NCBI RefSeq assembly: GCF_001659605.2
Contig: NC_035164.2
Location: 4,171,870-4,235,869, forward strand
Origin: Manihot esculenta
Taxonomy: Eukaryota; Streptophyta; Magnoliopsida; Malpighiales; Euphorbiaceae
Length of the DNA: 64,000 nucleotides
Direction: 5' to 3'
The position numbers and the translations under genes are program-made. Of the stretch, positions 10,201-19,838 are shown one piece after another; position 1 is the stretch's first letter, and the number at the start of each line of letters is the position of its first letter. The notes beneath the pieces were generated by a model. That model saw only the letters and a list, made by a program, of their open reading frames with translations, did not search any database and was not told where the DNA came from.

Positions 10201-11824
10201 AGGACCATCCAGACTATAGAAGATATGCTCAGAATGTGTGTGCTAGATTTTGGCGGTTCTTGGAGGCAGCATCTACCCTTGGTGGAGTTTGCCTACAATA
10301 ACAGCTATCATGCTAGCATCGGGATGGCTCCATATGAAGCTTTGTATGGGATGAAGTGCAGGTCACCTGTCTGTTGGGAAGAAGTTAGGGAAAGGTCCTT
10401 AGTGAGGCCTGAGTTAGTAGAGATCACCAGCAGGGTAGTGCCCATTATCAGAGAACGAATCAAGACTGCTGTTAGTCGGCAGAAGAGCTATGCAGATGTC
10501 CGCAGGAGGCATTTAGAGTTTCAGGAGGGAGATTTGGTGTTGCTCAAGGTGTCTCCTATGAAAGGGGTGATTCGGTTTGAGAAGAAAGGTAAGCTAGCTC
10601 CACGGTACATCGGACCTTTTGAGATCTTGCAGAAGATTGGGAATGTATCATACAAGCTGAACTTACCTGCTTCAATGGAAAGAATCCATCCGATTTTCTA
10701 TGTTTCCATGTTACGAAAATTCGTGTCAGATCCAGACAAGGTTCTTAGCGAGCCTGATGTAGAGATCCTAGGATATCTCACCTATGTTGAGCAGCCAGTA
10801 CGGATCCTAGACACACAGATCAGAAAGTTGAGGAACAAGGAAATTTCGATGGTGAAACTCCTTTGGAATCACCACAACATCGAGGAATGTACCTGGGAGA
10901 CATGGGAGTCTATGCTCCAGCAGTACCCTTATCTCTTCTAAGGTGAGTGTTCTGTGTTTCTATGTGTATGTTATGTTATATGCTTTACATGTGTTAGTTG
11001 AGGAACATTCGGGGACAAATGTTCTTAAGGGAGGAGAATGTAATACCCGGCTAGACTCCGGTATCGAAATTCCTACCGTCCGGTGGAATCTCGGATGTCG
11101 AAAACCTCTATAAGGGTAAAATCATGTTTTTATAAAATATTTTAATGTATTTTATGGTTTTAAGTAAGAAAGAAATTGAGTTTTGAAAAAAGGATCAAAA
11201 CTGAGGGAAGTTCATTGCAAGCATACCTAGTATCGTGAGAAGAATGTATAAGGGATGACTCTGAATGTGTTTCTGAATGGGCCTGAGAATCACCAACATC
11301 ATTTGAGGCAATATCACTATTGGATTGTTCAGAGAATGCTGTTGCAACTGATAGGAGTAACAATGGCCTCGAGAACATCTAGAAAACAACAAGAAAGTAA
11401 CTATAAATTATTTTGCTGGAAAACATATGTGAAGAAAATGAAATTGGTTATGATAAAAGCAATTTCGGACCTGCATGCCTTTGACCAAACTGTTCAAGGG
11501 ACCCCATCTACGAATCCACTTAAAAGGTGGATAGCAAAGAACTTGCAAAGCCTGAAGACCATGCCATAAAGGGGGACACTTGGACCTGGAAACTCTTCTT
11601 ACCGACTCTAAGGCGGCAACCTTGAGTACAAAAATTGCTACATGACCAACTGCACCTCCACCATTTTTATCATAGCCCAGTGAAGCTATGAATTGATAAG
11701 CACTCTGTGGAAATGGTTTAGAATCAGAAGCACCTAAATTTCTCTTATAAACCTTTTTCCTAGCGGCAATAGTAGTCGCTTCAGAATTCTCACTTAACCC
11801 AGAAAAGTAAGGTGGCTCTCCCAT
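1225..11824 (-). CDS. Sec14-like / CRAL-TRIO lipid-transfer protein with C-terminal membrane anchor, six coding exons
   Basis: Coding exons on the minus strand are 11824-11471, 11378-11227, 4992-4897, 4350-4094, 1972-1752 and 1587-1225. All introns are GT-AG and all phases join, giving 480 aa. The CRAL-TRIO lipid-binding domain spans about residues 250-405: an FWHGFD block, [10 protein letters not shown], a central strand ITVLVDCDG, then LPSYLGG followed by Cys residues, which is typical of the end of plant Sec14 domains. Residues 456-474 form a hydrophobic helix five to six residues from the C terminus, so the protein is probably tail-anchored in a membrane. The family binds and exchanges phosphoinositides and other lipids; the ligand here is unknown. 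It most resembles the plant group annotated as Sec14p-like phosphatidylinositol transfer family (Arabidopsis At3g22410 type, from memory). The first intron donor (AG|GTCCGA) is weak. Intron 2 (6.2 kb) and intron 4 (2.1 kb) contain several transposons. Confidence 0.85.
2048..2383. repeat. Intronic repeat copy A, left part (interrupted by LTR element)
   Basis: This block, together with 3960 to about 4060, matches 5238-5477 plus 7068 to about 7290 in intron 2 of the same gene. Shared landmarks in the same order are CACACTCGGTTCAAGTT, a TTGCTTAGCA block, an AATAAAGTAAA block, a TCACAACCTA block, and after the interruption CCAAGGATAATAT versus CCAAGGGTAATAT. Copy A is split by the LTR element at 2384-3959. 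By eye the copies are clearly diverged. They could be an old segmental duplication or two insertions of one unknown element. Confidence 0.6.
2384..2938 (+). repeat. 5' LTR of the deleted gypsy element
   Basis: 555 bp, TG...CA. It is 60 bp longer than the 3' LTR, partly because of an extra copy of a TGATTTTCAGG phrase near 2650-2680 and extra sequence near 2440-2460. The obvious divergence between the LTRs indicates an old insertion. Confidence 0.7.
3465..3959 (+). repeat. 3' LTR of the deleted gypsy element
   Basis: 495 bp, TG...CA, collinear with 2384-2938. Preceded by a short polypurine run at 3452-3464. Confidence 0.7.
5238..5477. repeat. Intronic repeat copy B, left part (interrupted by hAT element)
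   Basis: Collinear with 2048-2290 in intron 4. The repeat stops exactly at the hAT target duplication GTTTTAAG and resumes at 7068 with TCCTACCAACAAGTGAATATC, which matches the intron 4 copy at about 2290 onward. Confidence 0.6.
5478..7059. mobile_element. Non-autonomous hAT-superfamily transposon with internal tandem array
   Basis: Perfect 8-bp target duplication GTTTTAAG at 5470-5477 and 7060-7067. Terminal inverted repeats: left TAGGGGTGTAATCGAGCC, right (reverse complement) TAGGGCTGTAAATGAGCC, 15 of 18 matching. The TAGGG start and 8-bp TSD are those of the Ac/Ds-like hAT superfamily. The subterminal regions are built of short GAGCTCGA and CGAGCC repeats on both sides, likely transposase-binding or satellite-like motifs. 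The middle is AT-rich and has no transposase. It is 1582 bp long and lies in intron 2 of the Sec14-like gene. Confidence 0.85.
6579..6900. repeat. 25-bp tandem repeat array inside the hAT element
   Basis: About ten near-perfect 25-bp units (CGAGCCTGCTCGCGAGCC then TTCTCAA) start at 6579 with strict 25-base spacing. They are followed by shorter degenerate units (CGAGCCAGCTCGCGAGCC plus TAAAAA) to about 6900. Each unit contains the palindromic core CTCGCGAG. It is not a CRISPR: the units have no unique spacers and lie within transposon subterminal DNA. Confidence 0.9.
7068..7290. repeat. Intronic repeat copy B, right part
   Basis: It continues the match to intron 4 (about 2290-2383 and 3960-4060), including GAGACATTCTC, TTTTGCCTCCCACTAAAATTT and TTTCAATTGAAGAG. 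Beyond about 7290 the similarity ends. Confidence 0.55.
7610..8032 (+). repeat. Repetitive leader sequence fused to the gypsy pol fragment
   Basis: The stretch ends in GATTCACTTATGACAATGAC just before codons of a gypsy pol. Its style (ATAATAGTCCTTATGTTGG, GACATAACTACTTTGAG) is like LTR or leader sequence of a different retroelement, because a normal Tekay-type element would have protease codons here. I see no gene in it. The exact junction cannot be fixed by eye. Confidence 0.3.
7983..9599 (+). pseudogene. gypsy RT-RNase H pseudogene with in-frame stop
   Basis: RT begins near [18 protein letters not shown] and includes [26 protein letters not shown], the palm motif as VFFDDIL (usually an aliphatic residue before DD in this family) and [15 protein letters not shown] at 8832-8834 replaces the usual Trp before PRP. 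The same frame resumes as [16 protein letters not shown] and then RNase H with [19 protein letters not shown] and ADALSRK. The frame ends at 9597-9599, where a frameshift (near 9580-9590) separates it from integrase. Confidence 0.85.
8033..11170 (+). mobile_element. Truncated Ty3/gypsy chromovirus (Tekay/Del-like): RT, RNase H, integrase, chromodomain, start of 3' LTR
   Basis: Order of pieces on the plus strand: RT, RNase H, integrase, chromodomain, purine-rich tract (AGGGAGGAGAA, 11028-11038), then LTR start TGTAATACCCGG at 11039. The 5' LTR, gag and protease are missing, and the 3' LTR is cut off after roughly 130-150 bp. This is a fragment truncated at both ends, lying in intron 2 of the Sec14-like gene in antisense orientation. 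Its right end is only about 50 bp from the exon 2 splice donor. Confidence 0.8.
9646..10941 (+). pseudogene. gypsy integrase with C-terminal chromodomain (separated by frameshift)
   Basis: The integrase zinc-binding region is visible (H...[10 protein letters not shown] then CEVCQRVK), followed by the catalytic core: [19 protein letters not shown] and an E in [16 protein letters not shown], the D,D(35)E triad positions. After the GPF block ([11 protein letters not shown]) comes [14 protein letters not shown]...[16 protein letters not shown], a chromodomain-like tail typical of Tekay/Del chromoviruses. 431 codons are open, but the upstream frame is broken, so this is not a working polyprotein. 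Confidence 0.85.
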
Positions 11825-12480
11825 GGAAATTGATAGAAAAATTACTTCTAATTCACATTCTCAGCTAACTAAGACTGTCGCCCTCCTATACTTTATTTTC
11901 AACTAGCAGAAGCTACCTCCATTTTAAAAAATCTGAACAACCATTAAAGGGTAACTACCAAGCTTTTGATGTCTCACCAAACGAATCATAAGAAAATGTC
12001 AACCTGCAAGTAGTAAACACCAAGGATAAGATCAACATATCAAAATATGACTAACGAATTCACAGATACAAAAACGCAATTGGCAAAAAATCGATTAATG
12101 AAAAAACAGCGCAAGAAGAAAAAAAAACTTCTTAAATAGCAATTAATTATCCACAAGGAAACAGGTCATTCAAGGAATCAAGATCAATAAAGTTAATGAA
12201 TTACGATTCTCATACTAACTTTCATTTACTCTAAAGACCAACAAATCACAGTAGCCAAAATTCATAGAGTTCAAATTGACAATACCGACATCAAGCAGAG
12301 CTACATCTAGATTAATAATCAACATAACAAAAACAAAGGAAAACCTTAAAATTCCGTTAAAAAACCCTTACCGGAAAAGCTACGAACTGATCTGACTGAT
12401 CTCAGGTGGATCACGAATTGGAGAAAATGAAGGCAAACGAGGTGCAATCGGGAGAATCCAGCGTTGGGTTTATGAAGAAA
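11825..12480 (-). promoter_or_regulatory. 5'UTR and 5'UTR intron of the Sec14-like gene (predicted)
   Basis: On the minus strand a GC-richer leader (about 12480-12372) ends in CCG followed by GTAAGG, a strong splice donor. The stretch before the ATG at 11824 offers several AG acceptors after pyrimidine-rich DNA. This suggests a non-coding first exon and an intron of about 0.5 kb inside the 5'UTR, a common arrangement in plants. The transcription start and acceptor choice are not determined by the sequence alone. Confidence 0.45.
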
Positions 12481-13709
12481 AGTGTATCGGCGCTTTTTGG
12501 TTGGGCCTTTTACGTGATTTGGATTGGTCAGTCTTTTAGAAGGAAATAGAAAGAACGAGTTTTTGTCATTTTGGTTTAGTTGCTTCTTACAACAGCTGTC
12601 ACCATCAAAATGGAAATAATGACAACAACACTAATCCGGAAGCGAAACGGAGGGCCCAATTTACACGTGTACGGTTGCCAAACACCAGGGCATCTTATAA
12701 TAGCCTTTTAATTAATTACTCTGAAGACAATAAATTTAATTTAATTATTTTAAATCAAATCACTGATTTAATTTAGTTTTATTTAATTTAATTTGATTTT
12801 TTTAGTGAAAATAATTTTGTCATTGTTGATAAATTGTTAAATTTCTCTCCTAGTCCCTCAACTATATGTAATATTTCATGATCATTCATAAACTTCAATT
12901 TTATTCATAAAAATATTATCTTTAATTTCCACCTACCTACGGTCCTTGACACTATATTGACACAGTATTTGTGAAGTAATTTTCATTTAAGCCATTTAAT
13001 TTTTAATATATTTTTATTTTAATTATTTAATTCTTAATTTCTTTCTTAAAATTTTTTAAATTTTAATTAAATTTTTACTAAACTCATTTTTATTTTAAAT
13101 TCTTTTAAGTTAACATAAATTAAAAAAAATTCTCCCTTTTATTCTTTTTATCTATAAATAAAATTACATATTTTCTCTTTTCTCTTTCACTCTTCCTCTT
13201 AAAAATATACGATTCCATTTTGCAACATATAAAAGAAAAAAATTTTAAATTATCTAAAATTATTACACTATCCATGATAAAAGAGTAAAAAAATTAAAGA
13301 TAGAATAAATTTTTTTCTTTTTTCTTAATCAATACTCCTTATATATTAATAAAAAATTAAAAATAATATCACCTTTTTAATAATATCATTTATTGTGTTT
13401 TTTTAATAAAGTCAAAGGTGTATATATAATATATAGATTCTATTTTATTTTATTTTTTAAATTTATTTTTTAAAGTATTTTTAAATTTTAAATATTAAAA
13501 TTTTATTTCACAAGAATAGAATAATAAATATTTAAAATTAATTTTGTTATAAATATGTATAAAACTATATAAATAATTATTTAAAAAACTTATTTGTTAA
13601 CTTTTAAAATAAAATATAATTAATAAATAATTTATTTTTATAAAATATTATATTGTTATTTTAAATATAAAAATCTTATATATTTAAAATAAATTAACAA
13701 ATAATATGC
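12481..13709. other. AT-rich intergenic DNA upstream of the Sec14-like gene
   Basis: The first 200-300 bp probably act as the promoter of the minus-strand Sec14-like gene; no clear TATA box was found. From about 12.7 kb the DNA is extremely AT-rich with no open frame of note, up to the Athila-like insertion. Confidence 0.4.
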
Positions 13710-13714
13710 ATAAT

Positions 13715-16196
13715 TGATAGGCGGTTGTCGAAACCGTAAAAAATAAACCTATTAAACAATCAACAATAAACTTGTAGACAGTGGCAATAGGGTCGAACCA
13801 CAGGAAATTGACACCAATGATTTTCCTAATAATGACTAGGTCAAGTAAATAACAAGTAAATAAAAGAGGGGGGTTTTGTGTTGAAGATGTACTAAAGCTA
13901 ATTAACAATAGCAAGCAAATAATTTAAAGATGAGTAAATCAATAAGAGAAAAGCTTCTAGTTGAAGTATGGATCTATTTCAGATTGTTTAGAATTGATCA
14001 TTGATTCTTTAATACTCCTATTTATCTCAATAAATTAGTTTAGGATGTGGAAGACGCTTCTCACAATCCAAATTCCTCCTTAGTTCTAGTTTGATTAGGA
14101 AACGTTCGCTAATCAAACACTAATCAACAAATTGCCAAGGAACGTCCTTAGGGCATTGTAGCATCGAACAACTGTTGACTGCATTAAGACTTAGAGAAAC
14201 CCAATTCTATACTTGCCAACCGCGTAGTCAAGTTTAGATTATGCAATTTGATTAAATGTGTATTTGAACAACCTAAGCAATTACGGACTTAAATCATTCA
14301 AACAATATTACTTAAGCAATTTAAAAGCAATGATCCCTTATTGATTCTAAAAGCAAAGTAATAATTATGGAAAGCTCAAATTGCATAAATATTGAAGATA
14401 AATAGAAGTTTAACAATGGAGATTTAAATCTCCCAATTCATCACAAAATCTGAAATTCACCAACTTCAACTAGAAAGGAAGGAAATTAGCCACTCATGGT
14501 GGACTAAGTACACAAAAGATGAAAAGAAAGGAAAAAAGGAAGATGCTGGAGAGTTTCTGGCGAGTTGAGTTGCTGATCAGAGGATGCCTTTGCTGGTTTG
14601 GAGGCTCTCCTTTTATAGCTGCAGAATTTCTCTCCATCTAGGGTTTTGAAATCCCTCTTTGATTTGGTGTTTGACTCCTCTTTTGATGTTGATTTTAATT
14701 GCAATTGGAATTCCTTGGATGAGAGACTCTTTCGTGGCTCTTGGTTTTGTGTTGGAAGTGATTGGATTGGATTTGGACTTCTGAAAATTCGGATTTCTGT
14801 TTTCTGCCCATTTTCCCGCTCTGCTGTAAGTTTCTACTGTCAAAGTGATTTGCCCGGTGATTTGACCAGTTTCTTCAAGTGATTGTGTAACATCCTCAAA
14901 CCCATAGGTAGAGTAGTGCCATCGTTAGGCTAATTCAAATAGCTTCACATGATGTGCATTTACATTGAATTAATGATACTTGGCCCTGGTAAACGTAATA
15001 GGAGTCGAGGTTAGCTTAAGGGTATGGCATGCCATATAAACATACAGAGTTCGCAGTACTGCTACCGATACATGATCTATATTTGAGGTTACATATCTGG
15101 TACCTCATAAACATGGCCACAGAGCCCTGCTATCACAGTTTTGGCCTCTGAGCCTACCGTTCGGCACCCTGTGCCTACCGTTATAACTCCTTATCTACCT
15201 AGTCGATCCTACTATGTGGTTATAAGGGCTAAGATCTTAATTAAGATTGATACTTGATTTTGTAAACTTATTGGTGAATGTTAACATGTTTACATCTACT
15301 AGCTTGTAATTGTTTACTTGATTATCTATTTATGCGAGCTTGTTTGTTTTATTCTGTTATTTGTTGTTATCACCCACTGAGCATTAGCTCAGCGTGTTGG
15401 TTTTTACCTCACGCAGGTTGTAGATAACGTAGGCACGTGAAGTTCATCAGAGGTCTACATCAGATACCAAGGCCATTATCATAGCTGGTTGTTTTGAGTC
15501 TCTGAGGCATAGTATAGTTTTATTTTGGCATGTACATATTAAATAGAGTGAGTTATGAAGGTCATGTAAATCAAAGAATAGTAGGATGTCAAATAACAGT
15601 TGATAATGTTGCATGTGTTTTTCATATATGCTACAGGGTAAAATGTGGATGAAAAAGAGGAGACTCTGCAAAAATTTTGGTTTAAACATTTACCTTAATC
15701 GCTTTATAAAATTTACTTGGACTATCTAAAACTTGGTATTTACAGATAAAGAAAATTGTTTAGTCTTGATATGTCTAAAAGGTATAGTTTGTGACAGACC
15801 TTGCTTTATCTACACTTGATAGGGTAAGGGGTGTTACAGATTGGGCAAATCACTGACCAGATCGCTTCTTTGTGAGTCAGTCCTCTATGTCTCTGCGAGT
15901 GATTTGGCCAGTGATCTTCGAGTTTCTTGGGCAAATCACTGCCCATATCACTGCTGTCTGTTGCCTCCGGGTTTCTGCTTTAGCTTGATCTGGGCAGTGA
16001 TTGGAGCAGTTTAGCTGGTGATCTTGGGCAAATCACTGGGCAAATCATCCTTCTGTACTTTTTCTGCACTTTTTCTCCCATTTTCTAATTTCTTCCTTTT
16101 CTGTAAAAACAAGATAAAAACCATAAATTAAACTAAAAAATGTGTAAATAAGCAACAATAATTATGATAAAAATGTGGCTAAATTATGCTTGATCA
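13715..16196 (-). repeat. 3' LTR of the Athila-like element, split by a solo LTR
   Basis: After removing the nested insertion and one target copy (958 bp) it is 1524 bp, the same length as the other LTR. By eye about 14 single-base differences separate the two, 12 of them transitions, so identity is about 99%. The LTR contains several copies of the 12-bp motif AGTGATTTGCCC or its complement at 15840-16060. Confidence 0.9.
14886..15838. mobile_element. Solo LTR nested in the Athila-like 3' LTR
   Basis: 953 bp starting TGTAACATCC and ending GGTGTTACA (inverted ends), flanked by a perfect 5-bp duplication GATTG (14881-14885 and 15839-15843). The partner LTR at 21466-22989 lacks it, giving a clean empty-site comparison. 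The termini and internal phrases such as CTCACGCAGGTTGTAG resemble plant chromovirus LTRs, though it is not the same family as the fragment ending at 11.17 kb. There are no internal coding sequences, as expected after LTR-LTR recombination. Confidence 0.9.
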
Positions 16197-16531
16197 AATA
16201 CCCCCACACCTAGCTTTTTGCTTGTCCTCAAGCAACAAATAACTTAGCCAATCAAGCCCCTTTTTCTTTTGAGCCTAAGTACCACTTAATCAGCCCCCCC
16301 CTAGACTCCTAATCTGAACTATCACAATATAGAGTACATGCACTAAGGTCATCCTCTCCTTTCCTTGTTTCCTTTCACCTACTATGATCAAGAGAAAGGT
16401 TTTTGACTCAATCATGCTTATTCTTTTATGTTAGGTTTAGTGCAGCCCCTAGGAGTGACTTGCCCCTTTTCTTCTTTCTTCCTTTTTATTTTTATTTTCA
16501 GCAGCACTTATTCTTATCCTTGCCTGAAAAA

Positions 16532-16775
16532 GTCACTAACCTTTTTACGCGATTGTGTACATGGGTGATACACCCCCGGTTACTCAGTTAGTCACTTGTT
16601 CAAGTGGCTACTAGCTCTGTTCATAGTCTAGACCATCGAAACTTATTTGCTTGGAAAGGTCACTGACCTTTTTACGCGATTGTGTACATGGGTGATACAC
16701 CCCCGGTTACTCAGTCAGTCACTTCTCCAAGTGGCTATTAGGCTCAGTTCATAGTCTTAAACCATTGGAACAAGT
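16532..16775. repeat. 127-bp tandem duplication in the 3' spacer of the Athila-like element
   Basis: Unit 1 begins at 16532 and unit 2 at 16659, both with GTCACT(A/G)ACCTTTTTACGCG followed by a GTGTACATGGGTGATACACC block and a CAAGTGGCTA block. It lies between the env-position ORF and the polypurine tract. Two copies only; some plant elements carry tandem repeats in this spacer. Confidence 0.85.
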
Positions 16776-17131
16776 TTATGATTTGTGCTTTATGATAGTT
16801 TGGGCAAATCAGCTCATAGGGAGTTACACTAACTTTGTGTTTGCATGTATTTTTATTTTTATTTCCCTTGACCACAATAAATTTAAGGATTCAATTCAAG
16901 TAAAGAACTTTCTAAGTGAAGGTAACATACTGTGAATGATTCAATTTAGGCTTAAAGGGGTGGCAAATCAATGGGGTCATGAGATAAGGAGACTCTTTCA
17001 ACCTTGTTAACTATGTTGAGTAAAGCAATTAGCTACAAAATTCTGTGTGTGTGTGCTAGGAGTGTGAAAAAATTCTGGTGTGTGCAAAAAAAGGTAAAAA
17101 TAATGCAAAAAGAAAAAGAAACAAAAAGAAA

Positions 17132-17770
17132 TCAAAAAGGTGGTGTGATCAGTGAATAAATACTCTCCAGTACCCCCACACCTATCCCAAATATTGTCCT
17201 CAATGTTTGAATATATATATATAGAGAAATGAAGGAGAAAAGGGAAAGGGACTTCCTGGCCTGTGGGTGATTTGACCAGTGACTTGGGCAAGCACTGGGC
17301 AAATCACTGGGCAGATCACTGGGCAGATCGCTAGGTGTATCACTTGGCAAGTCCGTGGGCGCATCAGTGGGCACATCGCTGGGCATAGCGCTTGGCACAT
17401 TGCTGGTGAAATCATTGGGCGTACTAGTGGGCGCATCAGTGGGCAAATTGCTGGGCACATCAGTGGTTGCATCGCCTTCCTCATGACCTGCGGGATGTGT
17501 GGCAATGGTGGTTTCTGGTTCTGGCTCTGATCTCGGCGGTGGAGGTGGCGACTGAGTTCTTGGCCGTTTCTGGCCGTGATATGTCTGGACGGCCGGTGAG
17601 TCGGTGCGTCCTGTTGCTGTTTCAGTAGCCGGTGGCGTGTCGGTGCTGGTGGTGGCCGGTGGAGTGGTGTCCCGTGCTTCGTCATCACTGTCGGAGGGGA
17701 TGGGTTTCGGTAGCCCTAATTTCTTCCTCATGAATGGTCTGCCGGTGGCCTTCATCTTGATTCTTACCAT
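17132..17770 (-). CDS. Athila-like extra ORF in env position (212 aa, repeat-rich)
   Basis: It begins MVRIKMKATGRPFMRKKLG, a basic N terminus, followed by Ser/Thr/Pro-rich low complexity and then a run of four-residue repeats of the type SDLP/TDAP (about residues 105-165). A final hydrophobic stretch (FISLYIYIQTL) could be a membrane segment but lies in AT-rich sequence. In Athila elements an ORF of unknown or env-like function lies between pol and the 3' LTR, and the position fits. No recognised envelope domain is seen. The repeat portion is made of the same 12-bp DNA motif found elsewhere in this element. Confidence 0.55.
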   Translation of the reverse strand: MVRIKMKATGRPFMRKKLGLPKPIPSDSDDEARDTTPPATTSTDTPPATETATGRTDSPAVQTYHGQKRPRTQSPPPPPRSEPEPETTIATHPAGHEEGDATTDVPSNLPTDAPTSTPNDFTSNVPSAMPSDVPTDAPTDLPSDTPSDLPSDLPSDLPSACPSHWSNHPQARKSLSLFSFISLYIYIQTLRTIFGIGVGVLESIYSLITPPF

Positions 17771-18269
17771 GGTGGTCTTGAGTTTGCCGGTGGGTGAGTG
17801 GTGGTCGGAGAAGAGAAATCTTGAAGAAGAAGAGAAGAAAAACAGTAGATAGCGTAAAAATTAAAAGAATAAAGAAAAGAACTACTTAAAGTGATTTGGG
17901 TATGTGATCTGCCCTGATCATTTAATGCTGGCCCTCTGAATTCTTGACAGGGTGATTTGCCCAATGATTTGGGCAAGCAGTGGGCAAATCACTTTGGCCT
18001 GATCACTCCTCCTTTGTAGTTGCTGGGCTGGTACTGTTCACGCCCTTTGCTGATGATGTGCTTGGTTTTGCGATGGGACCGGTGATCTGGTCACTTTATC
18101 TGGGCAATTGGGCAAATCATTGCCCCGATCACTTGTGACTATGGTATATTCAGTCGATTTGTCCGGCGATTTGGGCAAGCAGTGGGCAAATCACTGGCAA
18201 ATCACTACATCTGGGCTGCCTCCCAGTAGCGCCCTGTTTTCTGTCTTGGGCTGGACTTCAGTGTCTTGC

Positions 18270-19835
18270 TCAGCAGTCTTGGGAAGGGGGATCCAAGGGA
18301 ACCTCCTCCACAACATGGACAATAAAACCTTCATAGAATCTCTTCAAACGATGCCCATTAACCTTGAAAACCTTGCTTGTTTGTGGACTCCGTATGTCAA
18401 TAGCTTCATGTGCTGTATCCTGTCTCTGATTCTGGTGAGATGAGCCTCCACCGAATGGTCTTGAGGTGCCTTTTATGTCTTCCAAGGTCCACCCAATTGC
18501 TTCTTTATGCTTCCTCAACACATCAAGGAGCTTTTCCTCTTCTTCTTGGCTTAGCTGGTTAGAAATAATTACTGGAAGTGAATTTCCAGCTCCCAAGTAG
18601 GCATATTTGAGGTGGCTTGGCAATGGTTTCAGTTCTAGTGCTGATTTCTGCTGTTTGCTGTCTGATTTGGGCTGTGATTTGGGCAGATTATCTGGTGGTC
18701 TGGGCAAATCACTTTCTGTCAAGTCTGTCTGCTCCAGTGATTTGGTCTGTGATTTGAGCAGATTATCTGGTGGTCTGGGCAAATCACTGGGCAAATCACC
18801 CACATCCAGCAAGTTACAGCAGTCTGCTGTTTTTTCTGCTTCAGTGATGTTGCTGTCCACTTCTCCTTTCCTGCAAAGACCTTTATAAAGTAAGTTTTCT
18901 TGATCAAAATCAAAAATTTCTTGACTTAAATCATCAATAACATCAAGGCCATAAACAGGAGAAACATCATTGGGGAATTTCATGGCATCATAAACATTAA
19001 ATTTGATAACTTCCCCTTCAAACTCCATAGTCAATGTGCCATCATGCACATCAATTTTTGTTCTTGCTGTGCTCAAGAATGGTCTCCCAAGTAAGATATC
19101 AGAGGTGGTGTTGCTCTTGTCTTCCTCCATGTCAATAACATAAAAATCTGCTGGAAAGACTAATTGGTCCACTTGTACCAACACATTTTCTAGCACTCCC
19201 TTGGGGTAGACAATGGATCGGTCAGCTAATTGGATCACAATGTTGGTGCCCTTGAGTGTACCTGCATTCAACAAGTTAAAAATAGATAGAGGCATGACAT
19301 TTATTGAAGCTCCAAGGTCACACATGGCCTTCTTTATTCCCACATTGCCTATTTTGCATGAAACCGCAAACATTCCTCTATCCTTGCATTTGACTGGTAG
19401 TTTTCTTTGGATGACAGCTGAAACACACTCTCCCACACTTACCTTTTCACGTTCAGCAAGTTTCCTTCGGTTTGTGCATAGCTCTTTGAGAAATTTGGCA
19501 TACCTTGGAATTTGCTTCACAGCATCAAGTAGGGGAATGTTAATTTCCACTTTGCGAAGTGTCTCCAATATCTCTTTTTCCTCTTTCTCCTTTTGGGACC
19601 TTGCAAATCTCTTTGGGAAGGGAGGAGGTATCTTGAATTTTTCTGCTGGTTGCTGTTTCTGCCTTTGACTGGATTCTGCCTTCTCTGGTGATTTGGGCAA
19701 ATCACTTTCTGCCTTCTCTGGTGGTTTGGGCAGATCACTACTGGACAGCTCAGTTTGACCAGCGATCGGGTCAGTTTCTACTAGTGAACTGGGCAAATCA
19801 CTGCCCTGATCACTTTCTGGCAGAATTTCTTCCAT
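18270..19835 (-). pseudogene. Athila-like protease region fused to integrase C-terminal remnant
   Basis: 521 codons in the same frame as gag. It contains a linker with SDLP and LPKPPEKAES repeats, the block EILETLRKVEINIPLLDAVKQ typical of Athila gag-pol, and the protease motif CDLGASINVMPLSIF with ILLGRPFL downstream. Then comes ELKPLPSHLKYAYL, where RT should follow GWTLEDIKGTS. Instead the frame passes directly to IDIRSPQTSKVFKVNGHRLK, the end of an Athila integrase. RT, RNase H and most of integrase are therefore deleted, the frame being kept across the junction near 18460. Confidence 0.85.
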
Positions 19836-19838
19836 GCC

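Noticed and set aside
14504..14882. Short frames repeated identically at 22255-22633
   Set aside because: They lie in the two LTRs of the Athila-like element, so the duplication is explained by the LTRs and not by a gene pair.
17200..17688. Alternative frame with CPAICPLMRP-type repeats
   Set aside because: It is a shadow of the same 12-bp DNA repeat read in another frame. The frame starting MVRIKMKATG is the better candidate.
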